From the NCBI RefSeq assembly GCF_028280385.1, contig NZ_JANQLX010000009.1, forward strand, positions 186,001-250,000: 64,000 nt of DNA, written 5' to 3'. Source of the stretch: Allomuricauda sp. (GTDB lineage: Bacteria; Bacteroidota; Bacteroidia; Flavobacteriales; Flavobacteriaceae). Each line of letters opens with the position of its first letter. Position 1 is the stretch's first letter. Below are positions 42,828 to 52,840 of this stretch, piece by piece. The position numbers and the translations under genes are program-made. The notes under the pieces are model-generated. The model was given only the letters and a program-made list of their open reading frames with translations. It had not been told where the DNA came from and did no database searches.

Positions 42828-43766
42828 ATGAAGTATGTAGGGCTGGTTTTGGGATTGTTGCTTTGTTCGTGTGGACCGTCCACTGGGCAGACCCAGGAAA
42901 ACCCAATGGTCACCCTTATGGTCTTGGGAACGGTACAAGATGGTGGGAGTCCCCACATTGGTTGCAAAAGGGAATGCTGTGCTGGACTCTTTGACCAACC
43001 GGATGCAACCAGAAAGGTTGTTTCCCTAGGGGTGGTTGACCATCCAAACCAGAAATCCTACCTATTTGAAGCAAGTCCTGACTTTACCACCCAATTGAAA
43101 TCGCTCAAAAATTTAGCGCGAACGGAAAATGAAACGCCCGACGGTATTTTTTTAACCCATGCGCATATTGGGCACTATACCGGACTGATGTACTTGGGAA
43201 GGGAGGCCTTGGGCGGTGCAAAAGTGCCTGTTTATGCCATGCCGAAAATGAAATCTTTTTTGGAAAACAATGGCCCGTGGAGCCAGTTGGTGGAACTTGG
43301 AAATATCAGCATCCAAAATTTAGAAAACCAAAAACAACAAAAACTAAGTTCCCATTTGACCGTGGTGCCATTTACGGTTCCGCACAGGGATGAATTCTCC
43401 GAGACCGTCGGATTTAAAATCATTGGTCCCTCAAAAAGTGTGCTTTTTATCCCGGACATTGATAAATGGAACAAATGGGAAAAAAGCATCATTGAGGAAA
43501 TCGAGAACGTGGACTATGCATTTTTGGATGCCACTTTTTTTCATGGACCCGAAATCAATACTCGGAACATATCGGAAATTCCCCACCCCTTTGTGGTGGA
43601 AAGCATGGAACTTTTTGATACGCTCCCAGAATCAGAACGGGCAAAAATCCATTTTATACATTTAAACCACACCAATCCATTATTGGATGAATCGAGTGCT
43701 GCCCATAAGTCCGTAATCGATGCGGGGTACCACGTGGCCAAATTCCATCAAAAAATCCAATTATAA
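42828..43766 (+). CDS. PqqB-like metallo-beta-lactamase-fold lipoprotein
   Basis: 312 residues. Lipobox LCSC is followed by a mature part with VLGTVQDGGSPHIGCKRECC, a Cys-rich loop like the structural zinc site in PqqB. The core site reads THAHIGHYTG, so the usual HxHxDH has Gly instead of Asp. FIPDIDKWNKW and HLNHTNP correspond to the later metal-ligand strands. It is probably a periplasmic hydrolase or oxidoreductase of unknown substrate. No other pqq genes are nearby. Confidence 0.85.
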   Translation: MKYVGLVLGLLLCSCGPSTGQTQENPMVTLMVLGTVQDGGSPHIGCKRECCAGLFDQPDATRKVVSLGVVDHPNQKSYLFEASPDFTTQLKSLKNLARTENETPDGIFLTHAHIGHYTGLMYLGREALGGAKVPVYAMPKMKSFLENNGPWSQLVELGNISIQNLENQKQQKLSSHLTVVPFTVPHRDEFSETVGFKIIGPSKSVLFIPDIDKWNKWEKSIIEEIENVDYAFLDATFFHGPEINTRNISEIPHPFVVESMELFDTLPESERAKIHFIHLNHTNPLLDESSAAHKSVIDAGYHVAKFHQKIQL

Positions 43767-43817
43767 ATTGTAGAGGTCAGGTAAGTATTGTTCCCGGGTT
43801 TCGTCTAAAGGCACAAT

Positions 43818-44693
43818 ATGATACCACAAAAAATGAAAACACTCAACTGGAAGCTCTTGGCTTTGGCCGCTCTTGGATTTTTACTTTCCTGCGGACAAAA
43901 ATCCAAACAAGCCAATTCAAACATCGAACCTGCCAAAGAGACGGTGGTGGCAGAACCTGAATATGACACCAACAATCCCAAAACCATATTAGCTGCGGTG
44001 GCCCAAGCCCATGGTGGCTGGAACGATCTCTGGAAAAAAGGGGATGTGGAGTATACCTATACCTATCACTATCCATCTACAGGCAAAACCGACCTTTCTT
44101 TGGAGCGCTATATTTTCGGTACCGAAGAGTCGTACGGAAAATACAGTAAGCATGAAATAAATTCCATGCCCAACTCCGAAGGGGAATTGGAACAGTTCTT
44201 TGATGGAACATCCACCCATTTAAAGCTCAATGGTCAGGCGATAGATGAAGAAGAACATTTGTCCATGGCTGATTTTTTGAGAAGAACCAATTATTATTGG
44301 TTTACCATGCCATATAAATTGAACGATAAGGCCGTAGTGGCCAAATACCTGGGAACTGAGGATTACAACGGCACCACTTATGATAAGATTGAAGTGGCGT
44401 ATGACAAGGACTTGACCGGGAAGGAGCAAAACGATGTATACATTGTTTTGGTAAACCCAGAGACTAGGCTGGTGGATCGTTTCTATTTCTCCCTTCCCTA
44501 TTTTGGGGTGGAGGAACCTGTAATTGCCGCCAACTACGAATATGAGGATATAGATGGGCAAATGATATCCACCAAGAGAACCTATTTTATGCCCGGACCG
44601 GATGGCGCTTATGCCGAGGAAGCCGGTGTTGTACAGACGTTGACCAACATCACGTTTGGAAATGGGTTTACCAGGGAAAATCTGATGCAATAG
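43818..44693 (+). CDS. DUF6503-like lipoprotein
   Basis: 291 residues (286 if the second ATG at 43833 is used). A lipoprotein signal with lipobox LLSC is followed by an AHGGWNDLWKKGDVEYTYTY segment and a beta-rich fold that resembles the lipid-binding LolA-like shape. I connect this with the DUF6503 group, with moderate certainty. No active-site residues are visible. It is a single-gene unit with its own terminator. Confidence 0.75.
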   Translation: MIPQKMKTLNWKLLALAALGFLLSCGQKSKQANSNIEPAKETVVAEPEYDTNNPKTILAAVAQAHGGWNDLWKKGDVEYTYTYHYPSTGKTDLSLERYIFGTEESYGKYSKHEINSMPNSEGELEQFFDGTSTHLKLNGQAIDEEEHLSMADFLRRTNYYWFTMPYKLNDKAVVAKYLGTEDYNGTTYDKIEVAYDKDLTGKEQNDVYIVLVNPETRLVDRFYFSLPYFGVEEPVIAANYEYEDIDGQMISTKRTYFMPGPDGAYAEEAGVVQTLTNITFGNGFTRENLMQ

Positions 44694-44720
44694 GCCCAGA
44701 TTTGGAAATAAGCAAACAAA

Positions 44721-44745
44721 AACCCCGGCAAGCCGGGGTTTTTTC
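44721..44745. terminator. Bidirectional terminator
   Basis: AACCCCGGC-AA-GCCGGGGTT is a perfect 9-bp stem (44721-44740) with A and T tracts on both sides, between two convergent genes. Confidence 0.92.
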
Positions 44746-44771
44746 GCACTAATACTACTAAGATGTTAGGT

Positions 44772-45182
44772 TTAACGTAAGCGATCAACAGATTTTACAA
44801 GATCTTCATCCTTTTTGATGGCTCTGTTGGCCAGAACCAGAAAAACGATAGAAAATACAGGAATCAGCATCCCAATACCCTTCTCAGAAACCGTGGTTTC
44901 TCCGGATAAGTTTAGCGATCGGTAAACGAAAAATCCTAGTAAAAAAAGGTTCAATATTATATTCAATCTGTTCACAACAAATTGATTTTGTCTTTTCCTA
45001 AACATAAATATGGCAACAACTGCCAAGGCTGCAACGGCATAAAATGCCACACTAATTCCAAGACTTTCCTTGGCAAGGAACTCTACTCCTTCAGCATTGG
45101 TCCATAGGTGTACCATAAACGGAAGAACTCCGGCAATTAGTGCTACCAGGACCAAGAAAATTGTCTGAATTCTTTGAATCAC
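44772..45182 (-). CDS. DUF4293 membrane protein
   Basis: 136 residues from a GTG at 45182, giving IQRIQTIFLVLVALIAG, the usual DUF4293 opening. A longer frame to 45320 exists but its first 46 residues do not look coding. Four membrane helices are evident. The gene is divergent from rho, an arrangement I recall as conserved in Bacteroidota. Function is unknown. Confidence 0.87.
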   Translation of the reverse strand: MIQRIQTIFLVLVALIAGVLPFMVHLWTNAEGVEFLAKESLGISVAFYAVAALAVVAIFMFRKRQNQFVVNRLNIILNLFLLGFFVYRSLNLSGETTVSEKGIGMLIPVFSIVFLVLANRAIKKDEDLVKSVDRLR

Positions 45183-45375
45183 TATCAAAAATGAATTAGG
45201 AAGGCAAAAATAGGTGTCTTTTCGGTAAAAGACGCTGTTATGTTGAAAAATAATTTGTATTATTGTGACGTTATTAGCAAAGCACTCGCCCCAGGATTCT
45301 TTCCTATCGTAGTACCCCAATAACTTTTACTTCAAGATTATTTACGTTAGACAAGTTTAATTTATTCATTATTTA

Positions 45376-46947
45376 ATGTTCGAGATTTCCGATCTAAAGG
45401 CTAAAAAGCTTCCTGAATTGCAAGAAATTGCCAAAGGATTGAATGTCCCAAAATTCAAAACCCTTAAGAAACTGGATTTGGTATACCAGATACTGGACGT
45501 TCAAGCATCCAATCCCAAAGCGGTGCAAGACGGCTCAGCCCCCATCAAAGAAAACACGCCCCAAAAACCAAAACGGGCGCGGATGCCACGTCCCAAGAAA
45601 GAAACAGCCGTAGCTACCAAAGAAGCCGAAACCGCTGTTGAGACCGAGGTTAAGGAAAAGTCTGAAAATACTGAAAACCAACCTCAAAAAAGAGAGCAGC
45701 AACAAAAGCAGCAATCGCACCAAAAAAACCAACACAACAAAAAGAACCAGCACCACAGAAACGGTCAAGAGAAGAAAAGCAGCAATTTTGACAAGGACCT
45801 TAAAAATAGATATAAGGAACCCGAGTTTGAATTTGACAGCATCATTGAAAGTGAGGGGGTACTGGACATTATGCAGGATGGATATGGTTTTTTGAGATCT
45901 TCGGATTACAATTATCTGTCCTCACCTGACGATATTTACGTTTCACAATCCCAAATCCGTTTGTTCGGACTTAAAACGGGCGATACGGTACTGGGCAATG
46001 TGAGACCCCCAAAGGAAGGGGAAAAATATTTCCCACTGATCAAGGTGACCAAAATTAACGGACTAGACCCCCAAGTGGTAAGGGACCGGGTTTCCTTTGA
46101 GCACTTGACACCTTTGTTTCCCAAAGAGAAATTTAAATTGGCAGAGCGCCAGAGTACATTGTCCACCCGTATTATGGATCTCTTTTCCCCAATAGGTAAG
46201 GGGCAGCGTGGGATGATCGTATCCCAGCCCAAAACGGGTAAGACCATGTTGCTCAAGGATATTGCCAATGCCATTGCGGCCAACCACCCGGAAGTATACC
46301 AAATCATTCTATTGATAGACGAACGTCCCGAGGAGGTTACGGATATGCAGCGAAATGTTCGCGGTGAAGTGGTTGCGTCCACTTTTGACAAGGAAGCCTC
46401 TGAGCACGTTAGAGTGGCCAATATTGTTATTGAAAAGGCGAAAAGATTGGTAGAATGTGGACACGATGTGGTCATCCTATTGGATTCCATTACCCGATTG
46501 GCGCGTGCCTACAATACCGTGCAACCGGCATCCGGTAAGGTATTGAGTGGTGGTGTTGATGCCAATGCACTCCATAAGCCAAAACGATTCTTCGGTGCCG
46601 CCCGGAATATAGAAAATGGAGGTTCACTTTCCATTATTGCCACGGCGTTGACCGAAACCGGTTCCAAAATGGACGAGGTGATTTTTGAGGAATTCAAGGG
46701 TACTGGTAATATGGAACTACAGTTGGATAGAAGAATTTCCAACCGTAGAATTTTCCCTGCTATTGATCTTATCTCCTCCTCTACCCGTAGAGACGATCTA
46801 CTTTTGGACGAGACTACCATTCAGCGTATGTGGATCATGAGAAAATATTTGGCCGATATGAATCCTGTGGAAGCCATGGAATTTATGGAGCAGCGTATTA
46901 AGCAGACCAAAAACAACGAAGAGTTCCTGTTGACAATGAACGAATAG
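45376..46947 (+). CDS. rho: Transcription termination factor Rho
   Basis: 523 residues, about 100 longer than the E. coli protein. The N-terminal Rho-N helix bundle (about 1-50) is followed by a Lys/Gln/Asn/Glu-rich low-complexity insert (about 55-140), then the RNA-binding cold-shock-like domain ([16 protein letters not shown]). The ATPase has Walker A in [11 protein letters not shown] and [10 protein letters not shown] in the Q/P loop area. Bacteroidota Rho proteins typically carry such an insert. It ends with a perfect terminator hairpin. Confidence 0.97.
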   Translation: MFEISDLKAKKLPELQEIAKGLNVPKFKTLKKLDLVYQILDVQASNPKAVQDGSAPIKENTPQKPKRARMPRPKKETAVATKEAETAVETEVKEKSENTENQPQKREQQQKQQSHQKNQHNKKNQHHRNGQEKKSSNFDKDLKNRYKEPEFEFDSIIESEGVLDIMQDGYGFLRSSDYNYLSSPDDIYVSQSQIRLFGLKTGDTVLGNVRPPKEGEKYFPLIKVTKINGLDPQVVRDRVSFEHLTPLFPKEKFKLAERQSTLSTRIMDLFSPIGKGQRGMIVSQPKTGKTMLLKDIANAIAANHPEVYQIILLIDERPEEVTDMQRNVRGEVVASTFDKEASEHVRVANIVIEKAKRLVECGHDVVILLDSITRLARAYNTVQPASGKVLSGGVDANALHKPKRFFGAARNIENGGSLSIIATALTETGSKMDEVIFEEFKGTGNMELQLDRRISNRRIFPAIDLISSSTRRDDLLLDETTIQRMWIMRKYLADMNPVEAMEFMEQRIKQTKNNEEFLLTMNE

Positions 46948-46970
46948 GGATTTTCTCCAATGATAATTGA

Positions 46971-46999
46971 AAACCTTTGGTAATTCCAAAGGTTTTTTT
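46971..46999 (+). terminator. Rho-independent terminator after rho
   Basis: AAACCTTTGG-TAATT-CCAAAGGTTT is a perfect 10-bp stem followed by T residues. Confidence 0.9.
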
Positions 47000-47073
47000 G
47001 TGGAAGCATGTTAGAGAAAAAACATATCTTTAGTACAGTTTCCCCATACTGTGAATACTTAAAATCCTTACAA

Positions 47074-47742
47074 ATGAAAAACACCAATCAAATTACCATC
47101 CCTTTAATGGCCATTTTTTTCCTGGTTTTGGCCGCTTGTCAGCAACAGCCAAAAAAGCAAGGCGAGGAAGATCCCGGCAAAATGGAACCGCGGGAAACCG
47201 TAAAACCACCAAAGCAAATTATCTCTTTGGAAGAGTCCAAATCCCTATATGACAACTATACCAAAAACCGGGTGGATATCATTCAAGAGTACGAGGCCAC
47301 AAGAAGTCCAGAGAAAAAATTTGAGGCAGCGAGATTTGCAGCATTCGATTATGCTACAATCAAACAATATATTGCCTTTATAGAACAAGAGGCCGAAGGG
47401 GCACACGTTGATATTTCGTCATTGCGCCTGTATTTTGCCAACTATCCGGACAAAGAGGATTTTCCGGATGGGAAGAAAATTGTACATCCTAGACAAAATT
47501 CAGTTTTAATTGTGCCTACCATAAACGTTGATGGGCAAGATTATGGTTTTTACATTGGTGATGATGGCAAAGCCAAATTGATCAAGGATGCGGTTGGTGC
47601 CCAAGGTATCGGTGCCACCTCCCAAAAAGGGCAAAAGTCCTATGCCAGTTTTGCGCCTAGCTTTGCTCCCGCAATGCAGGGGGGACAAAGCCTTAATTTA
47701 AACAGGGGTCAATCTGGACCTCCACCCTCACCCGACTTTTAA
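47074..47742 (+). CDS. Lipoprotein of unknown function
   Basis: 222 residues from the ATG at 47074; a longer frame to 47008 would put 22 residues before the signal peptide. Lipobox LAAC is in LMAIFFLVLAACQQQ. The mature part has a central domain (about 70-170) with KKFEAARFAAFDYATIKQYIAFIEQEA and RLYFANYPD, and a low-complexity Gly/Gln/Pro/Ser tail. No family is recognised. The following membrane protein gene starts 8 bp later, so both are cotranscribed. Confidence 0.75.
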   Translation: MKNTNQITIPLMAIFFLVLAACQQQPKKQGEEDPGKMEPRETVKPPKQIISLEESKSLYDNYTKNRVDIIQEYEATRSPEKKFEAARFAAFDYATIKQYIAFIEQEAEGAHVDISSLRLYFANYPDKEDFPDGKKIVHPRQNSVLIVPTINVDGQDYGFYIGDDGKAKLIKDAVGAQGIGATSQKGQKSYASFAPSFAPAMQGGQSLNLNRGQSGPPPSPDF

Positions 47743-47750
47743 ATTATTAA

Positions 47751-48437
47751 ATGGTCCAAGAGCTCTTAAATTTCCTAAGGGAAAATTATAATATTGGCCT
47801 GTACCTTGTAACTTGGGTCATTGCCGTGTATCGTTACCGACGCTATTTCGATACGGTTATGCGTTTTTTTCCCATTTTTATAATGTACACCTTTTTAACG
47901 GAGCTCTTGGGCTATTTCATCAAGTACAACGATAATTTCCAATTTTTTTCTGGCGACAGTTCTTGGCATAACGTCATCATTTACAATCTCTACTCCATAG
48001 TCTCTTTCTTGTTTTTCTTCTACATCTACTGGGTGGTCCTCAAAAAGGAAAAGAATAGGAAAATTGTAAAATATGGGGCCATCTTAAGTATGCTAGTTTA
48101 TGTGACCAGCACTTTTTTCCAGGACCCGTTCCATATTAATTTATACTATGCCGATTTAGTTGCCTCCCTGTTTCTTGTATATTGTATTTGGATATACTTT
48201 CAAGAAAAAAAGTCCGAGGAGGATGCTCCTCCCCTAAGCAAAAATTTGCTGTTCTGGGTGAGTTTGGGATTGGTCATTTTCCATATTCCCTTTCCCTTTA
48301 TTTTCTTGGCCGCATATGAAGCTCCCGCCTTTTACAGTACCAATAACCTACACCAAGTGCTCATGGGACTTATTGTGGTCATGTACGCCCTTTTCATCAT
48401 CGGTTTCTGGGTAGGCCAAAGAAAGGCCTTCAGGTAA
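47751..48437 (+). CDS. Polytopic membrane protein of unknown function
   Basis: 228 residues with about seven hydrophobic helices (near 15-30, 38-58, 74-97, 107-124, 133-150, 166-188, 200-222). It has no signal peptide and is rich in Tyr, Phe and Trp. No family can be assigned by eye. It follows the lipoprotein gene by 8 bp and is probably its partner. Confidence 0.75.
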   Translation: MVQELLNFLRENYNIGLYLVTWVIAVYRYRRYFDTVMRFFPIFIMYTFLTELLGYFIKYNDNFQFFSGDSSWHNVIIYNLYSIVSFLFFFYIYWVVLKKEKNRKIVKYGAILSMLVYVTSTFFQDPFHINLYYADLVASLFLVYCIWIYFQEKKSEEDAPPLSKNLLFWVSLGLVIFHIPFPFIFLAAYEAPAFYSTNNLHQVLMGLIVVMYALFIIGFWVGQRKAFR

Positions 48438-48461
48438 CGACCTGGCAACAACATTCCGCCA

Positions 48462-48523
48462 TTTTACAACTTCTACATACCGTTCATCGATTTTATATAT
48501 GAATTTGTAGGTTTTTTCGTTCA
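48462..48523. repeat. 62-bp element, copy 1 (upstream of first LruC gene)
   Basis: This segment aligns without gaps to 50842-50903, at about 49 of 62 positions. The last 20 bases (ending TTTGTAGGTTTTTTCGTTCA) are identical. It lies 154 bp before the first LruC lipoprotein gene. Confidence 0.75.
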
Positions 48524-48677
48524 ATTCTGAAATGTTTAACATACAAATCATTCATCGATAAATCCATTCCGTTGGTCGACAGGGATGTTCCGGCCAACTA
48601 TAATCAAGGTTTTGACTAGATTGAATCAAGTAGTTTAGAGCCATGGGCCAAAAGGCCCTTCAAAAAAGTAAATAGCT

Positions 48678-50732
48678 ATGAAATTGTCCCAAAACATATT
48701 ATTAGCCTTAGTCGTTTTATTTATTGGCACCCTTTCCTCCTGCGTCAAGGATAGTCTGGATGAACCCGTACCACCAAGTACAGGTTCTGATCCAGATACG
48801 GAAACACCTCCGGTGGAAGTTCCCGTGGAGGAGTTGGAAATCACTGAGCTTAAGATACCCACCAGCTTCGATTTCAATACTGAAAAAGAAATTAACTTGA
48901 CCATTAACGATAACTCCGCAAATGTGAAATATCATGTATATGCGTACAATGATGAAATTGAGGTGGGTGAAGAAATTGTATACCTAAACGAGGAAGAAGA
49001 GGAGGAAACTGGATTTGAGGTTTCAGTGGACAACCTCAACCACCTACTATTCAGCGGCTCACCTTCTGGAGGCATCCTTGAACAGACTTTTGTCCTTCCC
49101 AGTTATTTCGATAAACTCTATCTCCGCAGAAAAGAAGGGTTCAAATTTAGCTCGGCCATTGTTCAAATTACCGGGAGTGATATCAGTTATACATATATTC
49201 CGGATACAGGAAAAAAGGCCTCTACCAGCAAAGCTATGGTAGATGATTTTCTCTATTGCGTAAACGGTAGTGGTGAGATGTTCCAAATTGACCCATTGAC
49301 GGGGAATTATACTTTTATCTCTGACATGCCCATGGGTAGTTGGACAGCTGCTATTGACCAAGAAAGCATGTTGGTATATGCTGTTGGTAGAAGCAATCCC
49401 TATCCGCTAATGAAATATGATATGTCCGCAGACACTTGGACTACGGTGGGAAATCTAGGCATGGGTGGACCACGACTGGATTACAATAAAAATGACGGTC
49501 TACTATATTTTTCCACCGGTAACAGATTGTACACCGTTGATCCACAAAACGCCAATGTGCTCTCCAATTGGGACATAGTCGGGCTACATAAGAAAAATGG
49601 AGGGGATTTGGCATTTGCCGCTGATGGAACCATTTTCCTATGTTCGTTTTCAGGGCTTTACAGGCTTGATGCCGGTGGCAGCGGTACATATAATGCTGTT
49701 CGGATAAGTGGAGAAGATTTACCTTTTTCACCAACATCCATGACCTTTGACTCCAACAATGAACTTTGGCTGGCAGACAATCGTGGTGATAGTAACCTGA
49801 TTGTAATGGACACTCAAACCGGAGGTTGGGAATATCGCTACGGTCCTAACTCAAATTCCGGGGTAACCTTTGGTAGAACCATAAATGACCTTACCACCTT
49901 CAGGGTCTTTGATGAAGTAACGGTAGACCCAGATACTGATGGGGATGGAATAACCGATAGTAACGATGACTTCCCGGATGATGCGGAAAAAGCTTTTGAG
50001 CAGTTTACACCAAGTAAATATGGATGGGGAACCGTGGCCTTTGAAGACCTTTGGCCGTATATGGGAGATTACGATTTTAACGATACCGCCATTAACTACA
50101 GATTTGTTGCCATATTAAACGCAGACAACATGGTGGTGCAACTTGATATCCATTTTGAGGTGACTTCGGACGGTGCCGGATTGGCCAATGCCTTTGGGAT
50201 TGAATTTGAAAGTATCCCGCCAAGTCTCATAGCGTCCGTAACCGGGACCGTGCTCACCGAAGGCTTTATCAATACTGCCCCCAATGGCTTGGAACAAGGA
50301 CAAGACAGGGCCGTGGTTATTTTATTTGACAATAACGAAACCATGCTGAACGTACCTACCCTGGTAACCATGGAGTTTGCCACTCCAATAACTACCAATC
50401 AATTGGGTATTGCTCCTTTTAATCCTTTCCTGATTGTTAACAAAGAAAGAGGCAGGGAAATTCATTTACCAAACAGATTTAGGACCAGTTTGGGTGTGAA
50501 TGACACCGAGGTAGGTGGCGTAAACCAAGACATTGACGGAAATTTCAAGACAGATTCAGGATTGCCCTGGGCCATCAATATTGTGCACAATTTTAAGCCC
50601 CCCAAGGAGCATATTCCAGTAAATCAGGCCTATAACTTTTTCAATCAATGGGCCACTTCTGGTGGTACGCTTTACCAAGATTGGTATAAAGATTCAACTG
50701 GGTATCGAAATGAAGCCCAATTACAAGATTAG
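48678..50732 (+). CDS. LruC-domain lipoprotein with beta-propeller-like middle
   Basis: 684 residues. Lipobox LSSC is in LALVVLFIGTLSSC. A Pro/Glu-rich tether is followed by a small domain (KIPTSFDFNTEKEINLTI), then a region of repeats about 190-410 with YCVNGSGEMFQIDPLTGNY and similar strands like a propeller. A calcium-type DPDTDGDGITDSNDD follows (about 415) and then a C-terminal LruC domain (about 440-680; FEDLWPYMGDYDFNDTAINY). LruC proteins are surface or envelope lipoproteins of unknown role. The next gene is a paralogue. Confidence 0.88.
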   Translation: MKLSQNILLALVVLFIGTLSSCVKDSLDEPVPPSTGSDPDTETPPVEVPVEELEITELKIPTSFDFNTEKEINLTINDNSANVKYHVYAYNDEIEVGEEIVYLNEEEEEETGFEVSVDNLNHLLFSGSPSGGILEQTFVLPSYFDKLYLRRKEGFKFSSAIVQITGSDISYTYIPDTGKKASTSKAMVDDFLYCVNGSGEMFQIDPLTGNYTFISDMPMGSWTAAIDQESMLVYAVGRSNPYPLMKYDMSADTWTTVGNLGMGGPRLDYNKNDGLLYFSTGNRLYTVDPQNANVLSNWDIVGLHKKNGGDLAFAADGTIFLCSFSGLYRLDAGGSGTYNAVRISGEDLPFSPTSMTFDSNNELWLADNRGDSNLIVMDTQTGGWEYRYGPNSNSGVTFGRTINDLTTFRVFDEVTVDPDTDGDGITDSNDDFPDDAEKAFEQFTPSKYGWGTVAFEDLWPYMGDYDFNDTAINYRFVAILNADNMVVQLDIHFEVTSDGAGLANAFGIEFESIPPSLIASVTGTVLTEGFINTAPNGLEQGQDRAVVILFDNNETMLNVPTLVTMEFATPITTNQLGIAPFNPFLIVNKERGREIHLPNRFRTSLGVNDTEVGGVNQDIDGNFKTDSGLPWAINIVHNFKPPKEHIPVNQAYNFFNQWATSGGTLYQDWYKDSTGYRNEAQLQD

Positions 50733-50758
50733 TGCTCGGTTTTTTTGTGTTTAAATTG

Positions 50759-50784
50759 AAACGCCCATCATTGGGCGTTTTTTT
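50759..50784 (+). terminator. Terminator after the first LruC gene
   Basis: AAACGCCCA-TCAT-TGGGCGTTT is a perfect stem followed by T residues. Confidence 0.9.
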
Positions 50785-50841
50785 ATTGAAATATCGTGTA
50801 TCCCTCCTTCCAAAATGCATGCTCGCCACAGCTTTAACATG

Positions 50842-50903
50842 CTTTACAACTTTAGCATGTCTTTCATCGATAAAATCAATGATTTTGTAGGTTTTTTCGT
50901 TCA
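50842..50903. repeat. 62-bp element, copy 2 (upstream of second LruC gene)
   Basis: Gap-free counterpart of 48462-48523, ending 20 bp before the ATG of the second LruC gene. The second half is nearly identical in both copies, which points to either a shared regulatory segment or a duplication end point. Confidence 0.75.
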
Positions 50904-50923
50904 TTTAAGGAATTGGTCTGTCG

Positions 50924-52840
50924 ATGAGATTAAAAAGAATTTCCCATATCGTTCTGTTTTCTCTGGTAATCTGCCTAGCACAAGGCTGCCTTAAGGAAAA
51001 GTATGATAAATACTTGGAATCCCTTGCTAGGGACTCCACGCTCGTATCCGATCCTGTGATTACCGAGCTCAAGTTTCCGGATAACTTCGATTTCAAAACC
51101 GAAAAAACCGTAACTCTACATATTTCGGACAATACACCCAATGTGGTTTACGAAGTATATCCACAAACAGAGGAACTGACCGCAAGCCTGGACAGTATTA
51201 CCGGCCCACTCGCAAATCAATTATTGGAAAGGGAACCATACAATGGCACCATTCAGGAAAATGTTAGTGTGTCCACCTATGTCGACAATCTGTTCTTGAT
51301 TCGCAAGTCCAACCAATCCGTGGATGACATTGTTGTCCCCATTATCTCAAATTCCGCTTCCTACACCTTTAATGGTATCACAGGCAAATCACAAGGTCTT
51401 GAACATAGCACAAATAACAAAATGGCCAATACGGATTGCTCCAATGTATATGGTCAGAAATATTATGTGGATGTGAGCAACGTCGTTACCACGGATGATA
51501 CAGCGCTGCACACCATATCCAACATTCAATTTCCCAAAAGTGGCGCTACGGCCATTATAACCGCCACCGATGCGGGAGGGGTAGAATTCAAAAACAAGTT
51601 CTCACTTGCGGGGGGAGGATTTTCCACCCCAGTTTATACTTTTTATGGATTTAATTTTTGGATCAGTTCCAAAATAGATACCAACAATAGCACCAACGGC
51701 TATGTTGAATTTGAAATGGATTTTGACACCCCAATCCAGCATGTACTCATGCATGTACGAAGTGTGGATGTATCCAGATATCAATTCGTTGGTGCGCAGC
51801 ATTCAGAATCGCTTTTATCTGGTGGATGGGAGTTAATCTACGATGAAGATCAGCGTATTTTGCGGGATTCCAATCCCAACTCACGAAGCAGATACTGGAG
51901 GGATGGATACGGTACCATTTTAATTTCCGCCACCTCCGGTACCATGGACAAAATTGTATGGCGAAGAATTAATGAACCCAACTCCAATACCCAGAACGAT
52001 TCCAACTGGTTCATATTCACCGAGGTTGAACTTTGTAATGACCAAGATGGGGACGGTGTGGTTGATTCGGCAGACGAGTTTCCAACGGACCCAAACAGGG
52101 CATATTCCACCACATACCCTGCCAGCGACTCCAAAGCCTCCTTGGTTTTTGAAGATCTATGGCCCTTTCGTGGCGATTGGGATTTTAACGACACCTCCAT
52201 CGATTATTCCATTACCAAATATTTTAATTCCTCCAGTCAAATAGTGGCCCTTGACTTGGATTATGTGGTAACATCAGATGGAGCGGGCTTTGTAAATAGT
52301 CTTGCGTTCGAAATTAAGGGGTTAAATCCCGATAATATTGAATCCATTACTGGACAAGTATTGGATCGTGATGTATTTAGTTTGGACAATAACGGAACAG
52401 AATTGGGACAATCCCATGCCGTTGTTCCATTGTTTGATGACCATTCCATTCTTGTAAACCAGGAAAACAAAGTTAGCATTACCTTGATTGACCCTATCTC
52501 AGATACTACCTTGGACCCATCCCCCTTCAACCCATTTTTGGTCGCCAATGGGGAAAGGGAAAAAGAAATACATCTGTCCAACCATGAACCTACTTCCCTA
52601 GGTAATTCGCAGCCGGCAGTTGAAGGCAATAATGCTGATACCGACGGTAATTATAGCACCGAAAATGGTCTGCCTTGGGCCATTAATGTGGTGGAATCCT
52701 TCCCGCTTCTTATAGAAAAAGAACCTATAAACGAGGGCTATTTGTTTTTTGAGGAATGGGGGCTCTCCGGTGGGCAGAGCAGAAGGGATTGGTACAAAGA
52801 TTTTCCAGGTTACCGCAACCCTGCTAAATTAAGACAATAA
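50924..52840 (+). CDS. LruC-domain lipoprotein, second paralogue
   Basis: 638 residues. The lipoprotein signal ends in a lipobox AQGC (VLFSLVICLAQGC). A first domain with FPDNFDFKTEKTVTLHI parallels the first paralogue. The middle part (about 150-370) is different from that paralogue and looks like a beta-sandwich (FSLAGGGFSTPVYTFYGFNF) rather than a propeller. DQDGDGVVDSADEF is a calcium-type loop, and the LruC domain (about 395-636; FEDLWPFRGDWDFNDTSIDY) closes it. The pair arose by duplication with exchange of the middle domain. Confidence 0.88.
   Translation: MRLKRISHIVLFSLVICLAQGCLKEKYDKYLESLARDSTLVSDPVITELKFPDNFDFKTEKTVTLHISDNTPNVVYEVYPQTEELTASLDSITGPLANQLLEREPYNGTIQENVSVSTYVDNLFLIRKSNQSVDDIVVPIISNSASYTFNGITGKSQGLEHSTNNKMANTDCSNVYGQKYYVDVSNVVTTDDTALHTISNIQFPKSGATAIITATDAGGVEFKNKFSLAGGGFSTPVYTFYGFNFWISSKIDTNNSTNGYVEFEMDFDTPIQHVLMHVRSVDVSRYQFVGAQHSESLLSGGWELIYDEDQRILRDSNPNSRSRYWRDGYGTILISATSGTMDKIVWRRINEPNSNTQNDSNWFIFTEVELCNDQDGDGVVDSADEFPTDPNRAYSTTYPASDSKASLVFEDLWPFRGDWDFNDTSIDYSITKYFNSSSQIVALDLDYVVTSDGAGFVNSLAFEIKGLNPDNIESITGQVLDRDVFSLDNNGTELGQSHAVVPLFDDHSILVNQENKVSITLIDPISDTTLDPSPFNPFLVANGEREKEIHLSNHEPTSLGNSQPAVEGNNADTDGNYSTENGLPWAINVVESFPLLIEKEPINEGYLFFEEWGLSGGQSRRDWYKDFPGYRNPAKLRQ

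Noticed and set aside
45183..45320. N-terminal extension of the DUF4293 protein to 45320
   Set aside because: The extra 46 residues are unlike the family, while a GTG at 45182 gives the standard start.
50641..50904. Minus-strand 87-codon frame at the second 62-bp element
   Set aside because: Its similarity to a frame at the first element follows from the DNA repeat; substitutions between the copies mostly change amino acids, so protein coding is not supported.
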